Source of the DNA: Pseudomonas yamanorum
GTDB taxonomy: Bacteria; Pseudomonadota; Gammaproteobacteria; Pseudomonadales; Pseudomonadaceae
Direction: 5' to 3'
NCBI RefSeq assembly: GCF_013386765.1
Contig: NZ_JACARE010000003.1
Location: 188,855-252,854, forward strand
DNA: 64,000 nucleotides
Below the pieces are notes generated by a model. That model was not told the origin of the DNA. It saw nothing but the letters and a program-made list of their open reading frames with translations, and searched no databases. Below are positions 28,343 to 38,216 of this stretch, in pieces. The position numbers and the translations under genes were made by a program. How positions within the stretch are numbered: the first letter of the stretch is position 1; each line of letters opens with the position of its first letter.

Positions 28343-30802
28343 TTAGAACAAGTCGATCGGTGCCGCCTCATCCGCTGGCAGCGGGCTGCCCGGTGCAACA
28401 CCGTTGCCCAGCTCGTTGACCGATGGCGGCGTGTCTTCGCTCTTGAACAGTTCGAAGTACGCATTCGGCGTGCTCGGCGCTGCCGCACGACCGCTGACCG
28501 GGTCGATCCGCAGGCTGAGGATGCCTTCCGGCTCAGGCTGGGTATGCAGCGGCATATCCTTGAGCGCGGCACCCATGTAGCTCATCCAGATCGGCAGCGC
28601 GACGGTGCCGCCGAACTCCCGGCGCCCAAGGCTTTCCGGCTGGTCGTAACCGGTCCATACGGTGGTCACGTAGTCGGCGTTGTAGCCCGAGAACCACGCA
28701 TCCTTGGATTCGTTGGTGGTACCGGTTTTACCGGCGATGTCAGCGCGGCCCAGGGCCAGCGCGCGGCGGCCGGTACCCTTCTTGATCACGTCTTCCAGGA
28801 TGCTGTTGAGGATGTAGGTGGTACGGCCATCCACCACTCGCTCGGCCACGGCCGGTGCTTGTGGCGCGGCAGGTGCGCCGGCTGCCGGGGCTTCGCCTGG
28901 TGTCGGCTCGATGGTAATGCCGCCGTTGGTCGGTGCTGCCTGACCGTCAGTGGCTGCAACGCCATTGACCACATCGCCCGGTACCCGCGGCGGGTTGGCG
29001 GTGAACAGGGTTTCGCCGCTGCGGCTTTCGATCTTGTCGATCAGGTACGGCGTGATCTTGTAGCCGCCGTTGGCAAAGGTGCTCCAGCCGGTGGCGATTT
29101 CCATCGGCGTCAGCGTGGCGGTACCCAGGGCCAGGGACAGGTTGGGCGGCAGGTCCGATTTATTGAAGCCGAAGCGGGTTATGTAGTCGATGGTCTTGCC
29201 TACGCCCATCGCCTGCAGCAGGCGGATCGACACCAGGTTGCGCGACTTGTACAGCGCCTCACGCACGCGGATCGGGCCGAGGAAGGTGTTGGTGTCGTTC
29301 TTCGGACGCCAGACCTTGTCCAGGTACTCGTCGACAAACACGATCGGTGCATCGTTGACCAGGCTGGCGGCGGTGTAGCCGTTATCCAGGGCGGCGCTGT
29401 AGATGAACGGCTTGAAGCTTGAGCCCGGCTGGCGCTTGGCCTGGGTGGCGCGGTTGTAGTTGCTCTGCTCGAAGGCGAAGCCGCCGACCAAGGCGCGGAT
29501 CGCGCCGTTCTGCGGGTCAAGCGACACCAGTGCGCCTTGGGCCACGGGCACCTGGCTGAATTTCAGGCTGTCGTCTTTCTGGCGTTGTACGCGGATCAGG
29601 TCACCGACCTGCGCCACGTCCGACGGCTGCTTGGGCATCGGGCCCATGCTGTTGGTGTTCAGGAATGGGCGAGCCCATTTCATGCTGTCCCACGACACAT
29701 GTTCTTCGCCGGTGCGGGTCAGCACCTGCACGCCATCTTTCTTCACCTGGGTGACGATGGCGGGCTCAAGGCCGCTGATCGGGCGCTGTTTGCCCAGCTC
29801 GACGGTCCAGGCGCTGAGAGTCTTGCCCGGCAGGCGCGATTCAGGGCCGCGGTAGCCGTGGCGCTGGTCATAGGCGACGAGGCCGTCGTGCACCGACTTG
29901 TTGGCGATTTCCTGCAGGTTGCTCGGAATAGTCGTAGTTACGCGGAAACCTTCGGTGTACGCCTCACTGCCATAACGGCCGACCATCTCGGCCCGGGCCA
30001 TTTCGGCGATGTACGGGGCATTCACTTCCGGCGTCGGCACGTGATAGCTGGCGTTCAACGGCTCGGCCACGGCACTTTCGTACGCCGCCTGGTCGATCTT
30101 GCCCAGCTTGTACATGCGGCCCAGGATCCAGTCGCGACGCTCTTTACTGCGCGCCGGGTTGGCCAGCGGGTTGAAGCGCGAAGGGGCTTTCGGCAGGCCG
30201 GCAATCATCGCCATCTGCGCCAGGCTGGCGTCACGAATCGACTTGCCATAGTAGACCTGGGAGGCCGCCTCGATGCCGTAGGCACGGTTGCCGAGGTAGA
30301 TCTTGTTGACGTACAGCTCAAGGATTTCGTCCTTGGTCAGCTGACGTTCGATCTGCAGCGCCAGGAGGATTTCCGTGGCCTTGCGGGAAAAGCTGCGTTC
30401 GCTGGTGAGGAAGAAGTTCTTCGCCACCTGCATGGTGATGGTGCTGCCACCGGACTGAATGTGTCCGCTTTTTACCAACTGCGTGGCTGCCCGCACCAGG
30501 CTGCTTGGGTCGACGCCGTAGTGATTGGCGAAATTATCGTCTTCAGCCGACAGCAGTGCGTTGATGAAGTTGGGTGGAATGTCGGCGAAACGGATCGGGG
30601 TGCGGCGCATTTCGCCGAACTCCGCGATCAGTTTTTCATCGCTGCTGTAGACCCGCAAAGGAATCTGCAACTGGATACTTCTCAGGGCCTCTACGGAGGG
30701 CAAACCCGGACTAAGGTAGAGATAAGCCCCGCTGAGCACGAGCATCAGCCCGCAGACGATCGCGACAATGGAGTACCCGAAAAACTTCAGCAGACGAATC
30801 AA
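28343..30802 (-). CDS. ponA: Penicillin-binding protein 1A (bifunctional)
   Basis: An 819-residue peptidoglycan polymerase. N-terminal membrane anchor (about residues 8-29), GT51 transglycosylase with catalytic Glu in LLSAEDDNFANHYGVD and the motif RKATEILLALQIERQLTK, an OB-like insert, then the transpeptidase with GSSFKPFIYSAAL (SxxK, about residue 460), SRNLVSIRLL (SxN) and AGKTGTTNESKDAW (KTG, about residue 690). A Pro/Ala-rich insert lies near residue 640. The start is TTG 30802, the only codon giving the conserved N-terminus IRLLKFF. It is divergent from pilM. Confidence 0.95.
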   Translation of the reverse strand: MIRLLKFFGYSIVAIVCGLMLVLSGAYLYLSPGLPSVEALRSIQLQIPLRVYSSDEKLIAEFGEMRRTPIRFADIPPNFINALLSAEDDNFANHYGVDPSSLVRAATQLVKSGHIQSGGSTITMQVAKNFFLTSERSFSRKATEILLALQIERQLTKDEILELYVNKIYLGNRAYGIEAASQVYYGKSIRDASLAQMAMIAGLPKAPSRFNPLANPARSKERRDWILGRMYKLGKIDQAAYESAVAEPLNASYHVPTPEVNAPYIAEMARAEMVGRYGSEAYTEGFRVTTTIPSNLQEIANKSVHDGLVAYDQRHGYRGPESRLPGKTLSAWTVELGKQRPISGLEPAIVTQVKKDGVQVLTRTGEEHVSWDSMKWARPFLNTNSMGPMPKQPSDVAQVGDLIRVQRQKDDSLKFSQVPVAQGALVSLDPQNGAIRALVGGFAFEQSNYNRATQAKRQPGSSFKPFIYSAALDNGYTAASLVNDAPIVFVDEYLDKVWRPKNDTNTFLGPIRVREALYKSRNLVSIRLLQAMGVGKTIDYITRFGFNKSDLPPNLSLALGTATLTPMEIATGWSTFANGGYKITPYLIDKIESRSGETLFTANPPRVPGDVVNGVAATDGQAAPTNGGITIEPTPGEAPAAGAPAAPQAPAVAERVVDGRTTYILNSILEDVIKKGTGRRALALGRADIAGKTGTTNESKDAWFSGYNADYVTTVWTGYDQPESLGRREFGGTVALPIWMSYMGAALKDMPLHTQPEPEGILSLRIDPVSGRAAAPSTPNAYFELFKSEDTPPSVNELGNGVAPGSPLPADEAAPIDLF

Positions 30803-31019
30803 GGCTTTTGGATTTCCAAGGAAAAGAATGGGTTAGGCGTCGGGGCATGCACGGCAAGCGGTGGATCGACCCGGCCAGCAGATAAACGCGGGAAAAAACG
30901 CTGGGCATTAAAGCATTTTTCGGCTTCGGGCGTCATTCGCACCGCTCATACAAGCCGACCGAATGCATGAAGCCTGGCAACAATCAGTCCGTAAGACAGG
31001 GAAAGTTTTGGGGAGTTTT
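30803..31019. promoter_or_regulatory. Divergent control region of ponA and pilM
   Basis: A 217-base space between divergent genes must hold both promoters. I see no clear -35/-10 pair and no repeat. GGGGAG immediately before 31020 is the pilM ribosome site. Confidence 0.4.
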
Positions 31020-31673
31020 ATGAGAAAGGGATTTTTCAGGCGAAAAGCCGATGCTGTCCTGGGCGTGGATATCAATGACGCCAGCGTCAGGGTAGTGCAG
31101 CTGGAGGCTTCAGTCAGCGGCTACAGCGTCCGGGCCTATGGCATGCAGCAGCTGCCGGCCCACGCGGTGGTCGACAGCAGCGTGGTGGACTTTGATGTTG
31201 TCGCGCAGGCGCTTTCCCGGGCGCTGGCACAGGCGCGTACATCACTCAGGCATGCGGCGGTGGCGGTGGCCGGGCCTTCGGTGATCACACGTGTACTTGA
31301 GATGGAGGCCGGGCTCGCCGAGGCTGAAATGGTGCGTCGAATCCATGAGGAGGCGGACCAGTACATTCCGTATCCGTTGCAGGATGTGGCTATCGACTTT
31401 CAGGTACAGGCTCCGTCCGCCCGAGACCCTAAACGAATCGACGTGCTGCTTGTCGCCTGCCTGAAGGAGCAGGTGGAGGCCCGTGAGGCGGTTTTGGCCC
31501 TGGCCGGGCTGGCGACGCGGATCGTGGATGTCGAAGCATTTGCATTGGACCGCGCGGGCAGGCAGGCTTCGGGCAGCATCACGCCGGGCCGTCGTGTCGA
31601 TGGCGCGCAATGGGCCGTGGATGCCCAGGGGATGGGAGTGGCCTGCGGGTTGGCCCTGAGGAGTTTCGACTGA
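31020..31673 (+). CDS. pilM: PilM-like protein, internally shortened
   Basis: A 217-residue protein against about 354 for P. aeruginosa PilM. Residues 1-178 align with the N-terminal part (phosphate-1 loop GVDINDASVRVVQLE, EADQYIPYPLQDVAIDFQ, GLATRIVDVEAFALDRA). The chain then jumps within about 30 unconserved residues to the true C-terminal end VACGLALRSFD. The missing part includes the second phosphate loop and the adenosine-binding segment, so ATP binding as in full PilM is unlikely. The reading frame is intact and overlaps pilN as TGATG, which argues for a functional gene. ATG 31020 has GGGGAG upstream. Confidence 0.85.
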   Translation: MRKGFFRRKADAVLGVDINDASVRVVQLEASVSGYSVRAYGMQQLPAHAVVDSSVVDFDVVAQALSRALAQARTSLRHAAVAVAGPSVITRVLEMEAGLAEAEMVRRIHEEADQYIPYPLQDVAIDFQVQAPSARDPKRIDVLLVACLKEQVEAREAVLALAGLATRIVDVEAFALDRAGRQASGSITPGRRVDGAQWAVDAQGMGVACGLALRSFD

Positions 31674-32224
31674 TGACACGAATCAACCTGCTGCCGTGGC
31701 GCGCAGAACGGAATGAGCGGCGGCGCAAGTATTTCCTGGTGTTCTTGCTGGCGGCTGCGGCGGTGGCGCTGGCCGCCGTATGGCTGGCTGACCAGGTGAT
31801 CGACCGCGCGATTGATCGGCAATTGGCCCGCAACAGCCAGATGAGCCAGGCTGTTACCGGGCTGGACTCCAGGATCAAGGCCATTGACGGGTTGCATGAG
31901 CAGCGCCAGCAGTTGATGGAGCGGATGAAGGTTGTGCAGGGTTTGCAGGACGACCGTTCGGCGAGCGCCCAGTTGCTGGACCAGTTGGCCCGAGCGGTGC
32001 CGGACGGTGTGCAGTTGCGTGAAGTGAGCGTTGACGGTGGTTCTGTTTCGATCAGCGGCACCGCCGAATCGAATCAGGACATTGCTCGGTTCATGCGGGA
32101 TCTCGAGGCTGCCGACGACTTGCAGGCGCCCCGGCTTCAGCGGGTTCGAGGCGCGCAGGATGGCGACGATAATGGCTTTCAGCTGACGGTTCGCCATGGT
32201 GATTCGCCTGAGGTGCGCCAATGA
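31673..32224 (+). CDS. pilN: Type IV pilus/DNA-uptake assembly protein PilN
   Basis: A 183-residue bitopic inner-membrane protein. The cytoplasmic start MTRINLLPWRAERNERRRK holds the INLLPWR peptide that docks into PilM. It is followed by a membrane helix (about residues 22-42), a coiled coil, and a small periplasmic fold with VQLREVSVDGGSVSISGTAE. Size is normal for PilN. It overlaps pilM by one base and the next gene by four. The intact PilM-binding peptide suggests the shortened PilM still works with it. Confidence 0.92.
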   Translation: MTRINLLPWRAERNERRRKYFLVFLLAAAAVALAAVWLADQVIDRAIDRQLARNSQMSQAVTGLDSRIKAIDGLHEQRQQLMERMKVVQGLQDDRSASAQLLDQLARAVPDGVQLREVSVDGGSVSISGTAESNQDIARFMRDLEAADDLQAPRLQRVRGAQDGDDNGFQLTVRHGDSPEVRQ

Positions 32225-33237
32225 GAGGGGCGTCAGGCCTGGCCAGGCTGACGGAACTCGACATCGCCCAACTCTACCGAAACGCCGCCAACTGGCCACT
32301 GCCTGGCAAGGCATTGCTGGGTGGCGCGCTTGTCTGCGTGCTGTGGGTTTTAGGCAATACCTTCTACCTGAGCGGAGCGCGGGAACAATTGCGCCGGCTG
32401 GAAGCGCAGGAAGTGGCGCTTGAGCGGCAGGTTGCGCTGAAAACCAGCCAGGCGTCTGGCCTGGAGTCTCAGGCTCGCGAACTCGAAACCATGCGAGGCA
32501 ACTTCGCCAACCTGTTGCGGCAACTGTCTGCAGAGGCCGAAGTGCCTGGCCTGCTTGAGGACATCAGCCACCTGAGTGCCGCCAATGGCCTGGTGCTGGA
32601 GGCCATCGAACTTCTGGATGACCAACCTCAACACCTGTTTATCGAATCGCCCATGCAAATAGGCGTTACCGGGACCTTTCACGATCTGGCGGCGTTGATC
32701 AATGGCTTGGCCGGCCTGCCCAGGATAGTCACGGTGCATGACTTGGCGCTCAGTCATGTCGACCCTTCCGTGTTGCGCCTCAACCTGGTGGCCAAGACTT
32801 ATCGCTACAACCCCCAGGCGGGTGATGATCTGCGGGAGTCATCGCAGGCGCCCACCGGAACCAGGCCGCAACAGCCAGTTGCCTACGATTTTGCCTCCCT
32901 GCGTGATCCGTTTCAGCCGCCCTCTGGCCAGTTTGTGAGGCCCGTCGGGCGACCGGCTGCCGGACCTGATCTCACCAGGCCCCGAGGCGTTCTCGAAGGC
33001 TTCGCCGTAGAGCAATTCGAGATGGTTGGGACCTTGTCCCTTGGTACCCAGACCTACGCCCTGTTGCGCGGGGCGTCGTCTATCCATCGCCTGGCAGTCG
33101 GCGATTACCTCGGCCCGGACCACGGGCGCATCACGGCGATTCATGACTCCCATGTCGAACTCGCCGAGCTTTTCCCTGATGGCCAGGGCGCCTGGCTGGA
33201 ACGCTCGCAAACCCTGGCCCTGAACGTAAACTCATAA
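32221..33237 (+). CDS. pilOP: Fused PilO-PilP protein
   Basis: A 338-residue single frame. Residues 1-196 are PilO: cytoplasmic start, membrane helix (about 30-50), coiled coil, and the periplasmic ferredoxin-like domain ending LNLVAKTYRYN. Residues 197-222 are a linker. Residues 223-334 are PilP: SLRDPFQPP, LEGFAVEQFEMVGTL, IHRLAVGDYLGPDHGRI and WLERSQTLAL. PilP is normally a separate lipoprotein; here its signal peptide and lipidated Cys are gone, and the PilO helix anchors it. It overlaps pilN by ATGA. No frameshift is visible at the join. Confidence 0.88.
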   Translation: MRGASGLARLTELDIAQLYRNAANWPLPGKALLGGALVCVLWVLGNTFYLSGAREQLRRLEAQEVALERQVALKTSQASGLESQARELETMRGNFANLLRQLSAEAEVPGLLEDISHLSAANGLVLEAIELLDDQPQHLFIESPMQIGVTGTFHDLAALINGLAGLPRIVTVHDLALSHVDPSVLRLNLVAKTYRYNPQAGDDLRESSQAPTGTRPQQPVAYDFASLRDPFQPPSGQFVRPVGRPAAGPDLTRPRGVLEGFAVEQFEMVGTLSLGTQTYALLRGASSIHRLAVGDYLGPDHGRITAIHDSHVELAELFPDGQGAWLERSQTLALNVNS

Positions 33238-33249
33238 CGGAAACAAACA

Positions 33250-34644
33250 ATGAAAAGGACTTTTTCGTCCTTCGGTGTGGCGCTATGGATAGCGTTCACG
33301 GCACCGATGGTCATGGCTGTGCCCAATCGAATCGACCTGATCCACCTGCCGCCACCTGGCAATGTGCCCCTGAGCACTGAACGTTTGGTGTTTAGCGGCG
33401 AAAAGCTATCCCTCAACTTCCAGAACATCGAACTGCGTGCGGTGCTGCAGCAGATTGCCGACGTGGCGGGCCTTAACTTGGTGGCCAGCGATGAGGTGCA
33501 GGGTTCGATCACCCTGCGGCTCAAGGATGTGCCGTGGGATCAAGCCCTGGACCTGGTGTTGCAAACCAAGGGGCTGGGCAAGCGTATAACGGCCAACGTG
33601 TTGCTGGTCGCGCCGGCCGAAGAGTTGGCCGCTCGCGAGTTGCTGGTGCTGGAGTCGCGCAAGCAAATGACGGAGTTGGCGCCGCTGCGTCGCGAGCTGC
33701 TGCAAGTCAATTACGCCAAGGCGGCGGACCTGGCCAAGCTGTTCCAGTCTGCCGTGGGCCTGGAGGGCGCAACCGACGAGCGCGGCTCAGTGGCGGTGGA
33801 TGACCGCACCAACAACATCATCGCCTACCAGACCCAGGAGCGCCTGGAGGAACTGCGCAGGATCGTGGCGCAACTGGATATTCCGGTGCGCCAGGTGATG
33901 ATCGAGGCGCGGATTGTCGAGGCCAATGTGGATTACGACAAAAGCCTTGGCGTGCGCTGGGGCGGGCAGGCCAACCGCGGCAACTGGAGCGCTGGCGGGA
34001 TCAGGAAGCCGCTGGCAGAGGGTGCTGAACTGCCCGAGACTGCGCCCAGCTCGCCGTTTGTCGATCTGGGTTCGATCAACGGCAGTGCCGGCCTGGGTGT
34101 CGCCTTTATCACCGATAACCTGCTGCTGGACCTGGAACTCACCGCCATGGAAAAAACCGGCAACGGGGAAATTGTCTCGCAGCCCAAGGTGGTCACCTCC
34201 GACAAGGAAACTGCGCGAATCCTCAAGGGCACCGAGATTCCCTACCAGGAGTCCAGTTCTACTGGCGCCACCTCGGTGTCATTCAAGGAGGCCTCGCTAT
34301 CCCTGGAGGTGACCCCGCAAATCACCCCGGATGGCTGGGTGATCATGGAGGTCAAGGTCACCAAGGATGAGCCCGACTACCTCAACAAGCTCAACGACGT
34401 GCCGCCGATCAAGAAAAACGAGGTCAACGCCAAGGTGCTGGTCAAGGACGGCGAGACCATCGTGATTGGCGGGGTTTTCTCCAATACCCAAAGCAAAGTG
34501 GTAGATAAAGTGCCATTTTTGGGCGATGTGCCGTATCTTGGCCGCCTTTTCCGGCGGGATGTGGTTTCGGAGAAAAAATCCGAGCTGCTGGTATTCCTGA
34601 CTCCGCGTATTATGAATAACCAGGCGATTGCTGTGAGTCGTTGA
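33250..34644 (+). CDS. pilQ: Secretin PilQ, short form without AMIN domains
   Basis: A 464-residue outer-membrane secretin against about 710 in P. aeruginosa. After the signal peptide (cut near MVMA) it begins almost at once with the N0 domain [20 protein letters not shown], then N1 ([11 protein letters not shown]) and the secretin domain ([24 protein letters not shown]-type strand [31 protein letters not shown]). The AMIN peptidoglycan-binding repeats are absent. The size is close to HofQ and ComE. It ends five bases before aroK. Confidence 0.92.
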   Translation: MKRTFSSFGVALWIAFTAPMVMAVPNRIDLIHLPPPGNVPLSTERLVFSGEKLSLNFQNIELRAVLQQIADVAGLNLVASDEVQGSITLRLKDVPWDQALDLVLQTKGLGKRITANVLLVAPAEELAARELLVLESRKQMTELAPLRRELLQVNYAKAADLAKLFQSAVGLEGATDERGSVAVDDRTNNIIAYQTQERLEELRRIVAQLDIPVRQVMIEARIVEANVDYDKSLGVRWGGQANRGNWSAGGIRKPLAEGAELPETAPSSPFVDLGSINGSAGLGVAFITDNLLLDLELTAMEKTGNGEIVSQPKVVTSDKETARILKGTEIPYQESSSTGATSVSFKEASLSLEVTPQITPDGWVIMEVKVTKDEPDYLNKLNDVPPIKKNEVNAKVLVKDGETIVIGGVFSNTQSKVVDKVPFLGDVPYLGRLFRRDVVSEKKSELLVFLTPRIMNNQAIAVSR

Positions 34645-34648
34645 TTCT

Positions 34649-35167
34649 GTGCGAAATTTGATTCTTGTTGGACCGATGGGGGCTGGAAAAAGCACCATCG
34701 GCCGTTTGCTGGCCAAAGAGCTGCGCCTGCCATTCAAAGATTCCGACAAGGAAATTGAATTGCGCACGGGCGCCAATATCCCGTGGATCTTCGATAAGGA
34801 AGGCGAACTGGGCTTTCGCGACCGCGAGCAGGCGATGATTGCCGAGCTGTGCGGCTGCGATGGCGTGGTATTGGCCACCGGCGGCGGCGCGGTGATGCGC
34901 GATGAGAACCGCCGGGCGCTGCATGCTGGCGGTCGCGTGGTTTATCTGCATGCCTCTGTCGAGCAGCAGGTGGGCCGCACCGCTCGCGATCGCAATCGCC
35001 CGTTGCTGCGCACCGCCGACCCGGCAAAAACCCTGCGGGACCTGCTGACGCTGCGCGACCCGCTTTATCGGGAAATCGCCGATCTGGTGGTGGAAACCGA
35101 TGAGCGGCCGCCACGAATGGTCGTTCTCGACATTCTTGAGCGCCTGGCGCAGTTGCCACCCCGTTAA
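34649..35167 (+). CDS. aroK: Shikimate kinase
   Basis: A 172-residue kinase of the aromatic pathway. P-loop [12 protein letters not shown], shikimate-binding [11 protein letters not shown] and [14 protein letters not shown], lid [13 protein letters not shown]. The start is GTG 34649, five bases after pilQ. The pilQ-aroK-aroB order is conserved in gamma-Proteobacteria. Confidence 0.96.
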   Translation: MRNLILVGPMGAGKSTIGRLLAKELRLPFKDSDKEIELRTGANIPWIFDKEGELGFRDREQAMIAELCGCDGVVLATGGGAVMRDENRRALHAGGRVVYLHASVEQQVGRTARDRNRPLLRTADPAKTLRDLLTLRDPLYREIADLVVETDERPPRMVVLDILERLAQLPPR

Positions 35168-35314
35168 AGCCAGAGCCGAAATGCGCTATTCTCGGCGGCG
35201 CGTCATGACCGTCCGAGTTGTGGCGTAGAGCCATCAGGCGGCGTCAGATCCCGACGTTGCCGACAACGTTAATGTAGGGCGATACGCCTGCTTTCATCTT
35301 CAACGCGGGGACAC

Positions 35315-36415
35315 ATGCAGACACTTAAGGTCGATCTTGGCGAGCGCAGCTACCCGATCCACATTGGCGAAGGTTTGTTGGACCAGCCCGAGTTGCTCGC
35401 ACCGCATATTGCCGGGCGGCAAGTGGCGATCATCTCCAACGAAACGGTCGCGCCGCTGTATCTTGAGCGTCTGAGCCGCAGCCTGGCGGCGTACTCGGTG
35501 ATCTCGGTGGTGTTGCCCGACGGCGAGGCCTTCAAGACCTGGGAAACCCTGCAACTGATCTTTGATGGCCTGCTGACTGCCCGTCATGACCGACGTACCA
35601 CTGTGGTGGCGCTGGGCGGCGGTGTGATCGGCGACATGGCCGGTTTTGCGGCCGCCTGTTACCAGCGCGGCGTCGACTTTATCCAGGTGCCGACCACGTT
35701 GCTGTCCCAGGTCGATTCGTCTGTGGGCGGCAAGACCGGCATCAACCATCCGCTGGGCAAGAACATGGTTGGCGCGTTCTATCAGCCGAATGTGGTGCTG
35801 ATCGATACCGCGACCCTCAATACCCTGCCGCCTCGCGAGTTGTCCGCAGGCCTGGCGGAAGTCATCAAATACGGGCTGATCTGCGACGAGCCGTTCCTGA
35901 CCTGGCTTGAAGAACACGTTGACGCCCTGCGCGCCCTGGACCAAGTGGCGCTGACCGAAGCGATTTCCCGCTCCTGCGCCGCCAAGGCGCTGGTGGTGAA
36001 TGCCGACGAACGTGAGTCTGGTGTACGTGCCACCTTGAACCTCGGCCACACCTTCGGCCATGCGATCGAGACCCACATGGGCTATGGTGTGTGGTTGCAT
36101 GGAGAGGCCGTAGCGGCTGGCACGGTGATGGCACTTGAGATGTCGCAACGCCTGGGCTGGATCAGCGCCCAGGAGCGTGATCGCGGGATCCGCCTGTTCC
36201 AGCGCGCCGGGTTGCCGGTCATTCCTCCTGAGGAGATGACCGAGGCAGATTTTCTCGAACACATGGCAATAGACAAGAAAGTGATCGACGGTCGACTGCG
36301 ACTGGTGCTGTTGCGCCGAATGGGCGAAGCGGTAGTGACCGACGATTATCCGAAAGAGATTTTACAGGCCACGCTGGGAGCGGATTACCGCGCCCTGGCC
36401 CAGCTTAAAGGTTAA
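35315..36415 (+). CDS. aroB: 3-dehydroquinate synthase
   Basis: A 366-residue NAD- and zinc-dependent enzyme of the shikimate pathway. NAD-binding [15 protein letters not shown], active-site [17 protein letters not shown], and zinc ligands in [16 protein letters not shown] and [10 protein letters not shown]. It follows aroK after 147 bases that hold no other gene. Confidence 0.97.
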   Translation: MQTLKVDLGERSYPIHIGEGLLDQPELLAPHIAGRQVAIISNETVAPLYLERLSRSLAAYSVISVVLPDGEAFKTWETLQLIFDGLLTARHDRRTTVVALGGGVIGDMAGFAAACYQRGVDFIQVPTTLLSQVDSSVGGKTGINHPLGKNMVGAFYQPNVVLIDTATLNTLPPRELSAGLAEVIKYGLICDEPFLTWLEEHVDALRALDQVALTEAISRSCAAKALVVNADERESGVRATLNLGHTFGHAIETHMGYGVWLHGEAVAAGTVMALEMSQRLGWISAQERDRGIRLFQRAGLPVIPPEEMTEADFLEHMAIDKKVIDGRLRLVLLRRMGEAVVTDDYPKEILQATLGADYRALAQLKG

Positions 36416-36425
36416 TAAGATCCCG

Positions 36426-37979
36426 ATGACTAGTTTGCATGCCGACGAGGCGTTCCTCGGCCATTACCAGTTAAGCCACGACCCTTTTGCTCCACGGGTG
36501 CCTGGTTTCAAATTTTTCCCTGCGCAACGCAAGCCGGTGCTGGGGCAATTGCACCACCTGGCGCGCTACAGCCAGCTGTTGCTGGTGGTCACCGGCCCCT
36601 TGGGCAGTGGCAAGACCTTGCTGCGCCAGGCGCTGGTTGCCAGCACCAACAAGCAATCGGTACAGAGCGTGGTGGTTTCCGCCCGTGGTGCCGGTGATGC
36701 GGCAGGCGTGTTGCGCCAAGTCGCCCAGGCCCTGGACGTGTCCACTGCCGAGCCAAACGCAATCCTCAAGCAGGTGGTGCAACTGGGCCTCACCGGCCAG
36801 GAAGTCTACCTGCTGGTGGACGACGCCGAGCAGCTCGACGAATCCGCCCTGGAGGCCTTGCTGGCCCTGGCGGCCGGTACGCCTGAAGGCCGCCCGCATG
36901 TGTTCCTGTTTGGTGAGTCTTCGCTGATTGCCGAACTTGAGCAGATCAGCGGCGAGCAGGAGCTGTTCCACGTCATCGAACTGCAGCCATACGAAGAAGA
37001 AGAAACCCGCGAATACCTGGCCCAACGGCTGGAAGGCGCAGGGCAGGGCATCGAACTTTTCTCTGCTTCGCAGATCTCTGATATTCACGAAAGCTCCGAC
37101 GGCTGGCCTGGCACCATCAACCAGGTTGCCCGGGATGCAATGATCGAAGCCATGATTGCCAGCCGCTCAGCGGTAAAGCGTCCAAAGATGGGGTTTACTA
37201 TGCCTAAGAAGCACGTATTGGCAATTTCTGCCGTTGTCGTGGTCGCTGTCGCCGCCGCCTGGTTGATTCCAGGTCGCAGCAAGGCCCCGACCACCGCTGG
37301 CGCGCCAACCGAACAGGCGCAGTTGCCACTGGGCAAGCCAACACCGAACGTTGAATTTGCCAACTCCGGCCAGCCCACCAACTTGCCGATGGTCGGCCAG
37401 CCTGTGATGCGTGGTCCGTTGGCTGAAGCCGCTGGCGGTATCAGCGAAGGTGACGACGGCGTGCCGGTTGAAGGCTCCAGCGCCACGCCACCGACCGTCA
37501 CCACTACTGCACCACCGGCTGGCGTGCCTGCGGGCCAGCCTGCTGCCAAGCCGGCACCTGCTCCGGCCCAGGTTGCAACCGCCAAGCCAGCTCCTGCTGC
37601 CAAGCCGGCAGCCCCGGCACCTGCGGCCAAACCGGCTCCAGCGGCCAAGCCTGCTGAAAAACCGGTGACCGTAGCCAAGGCCGGCGCTACCGGCAGCAGT
37701 TGGTACAGCAGCCAGCCTACCGGTAACTTCGTGGTACAGATCCTCGGCACCAGCTCTGAAGCCAACGCCCAGGCGTTCGTGAAAGAGCAGGGCGGCGAGT
37801 ACCGTTATTTCAAGAAAGTACTCAACGGCAAGCCTCTCTACGTGATCACGTACGGCAACTTCTCCAGCCGTACCGCAGCGGAATCCGCTATCAAGGCCTT
37901 GCCAGCGAAGGTTCAGGCTGGTAAACCTTGGCCTCGCACTGTCGCCAGCGTTCAACAAGAACTGGCAACAACTCGCTGA
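36426..37979 (+). CDS. AAA+ ATPase/SPOR-domain membrane protein (DamX-like position)
   Basis: A 517-residue protein. Residues 1-240 are an ExeA-type AAA+ ATPase: HYQLSHDPFAPR, Walker A TGPLGSGKTLLRQAL, Walker B VYLLVDDAEQLDE. A membrane helix follows (about 260-277), then a Pro/Ala/Lys linker, then a C-terminal SPOR domain (FVVQILGTSSEANAQAFVKE). The layout suggests a cytoplasmic ATPase joined to septal peptidoglycan. The position after aroB is that of E. coli damX, a division gene. PA5037 position. Confidence 0.87.
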   Translation: MTSLHADEAFLGHYQLSHDPFAPRVPGFKFFPAQRKPVLGQLHHLARYSQLLLVVTGPLGSGKTLLRQALVASTNKQSVQSVVVSARGAGDAAGVLRQVAQALDVSTAEPNAILKQVVQLGLTGQEVYLLVDDAEQLDESALEALLALAAGTPEGRPHVFLFGESSLIAELEQISGEQELFHVIELQPYEEEETREYLAQRLEGAGQGIELFSASQISDIHESSDGWPGTINQVARDAMIEAMIASRSAVKRPKMGFTMPKKHVLAISAVVVVAVAAAWLIPGRSKAPTTAGAPTEQAQLPLGKPTPNVEFANSGQPTNLPMVGQPVMRGPLAEAAGGISEGDDGVPVEGSSATPPTVTTTAPPAGVPAGQPAAKPAPAPAQVATAKPAPAAKPAAPAPAAKPAPAAKPAEKPVTVAKAGATGSSWYSSQPTGNFVVQILGTSSEANAQAFVKEQGGEYRYFKKVLNGKPLYVITYGNFSSRTAAESAIKALPAKVQAGKPWPRTVASVQQELATTR

Positions 37980-37985
37980 AGATTC

Positions 37986-38006
37986 GGCGGCCTTACCCAG
38001 GCCGCC
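37986..38006 (+). terminator. GC hairpin after the SPOR gene
   Basis: GGCGGCCT pairs with AGGCCGCC around TACCC, a few bases past the stop. No T run follows, so it may stabilise the message or act only weakly as a terminator. Confidence 0.45.
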
Positions 38007-38153
38007 CTCTCGGCACCTCAAAAAAACAACACAGCGTGCAGCCCTGAAGGCCGCGCGCTTTGTGGTGTCTGCGTCACGTAGCTTTTGAGTCGTAGCGGTC
38101 AGAATTAAAAAAGTTTTGACTAGCACAGCATATCGCTTTAAACCTTTCATAAA

Positions 38154-38216
38154 TGCGACATAGATTTGCGACATTTCGTCGCTAAATTTGTGAGCGTCTG
38201 TGTCGGTGTGTACAAT
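38154..38216 (+). promoter_or_regulatory. gltB promoter with upstream repeat
   Basis: TTGTGA (38188) and TACAAT (38211) are 17 bases apart, a good sigma-70 pair; the leader would be about 105 bases. Just upstream, TGCGACAT is repeated (38154 and 38167), and the second copy forms the palindrome GCGACATTTCGTCGC, a possible regulator site. The rest of the 348-base gap (37980-38327) is AT-rich with no gene. Confidence 0.6.

Noticed and set aside
30963..31019. PilM start at ATG 30963
   Set aside because: No ribosome site and no conserved residues; GGGGAG stands before ATG 31020.
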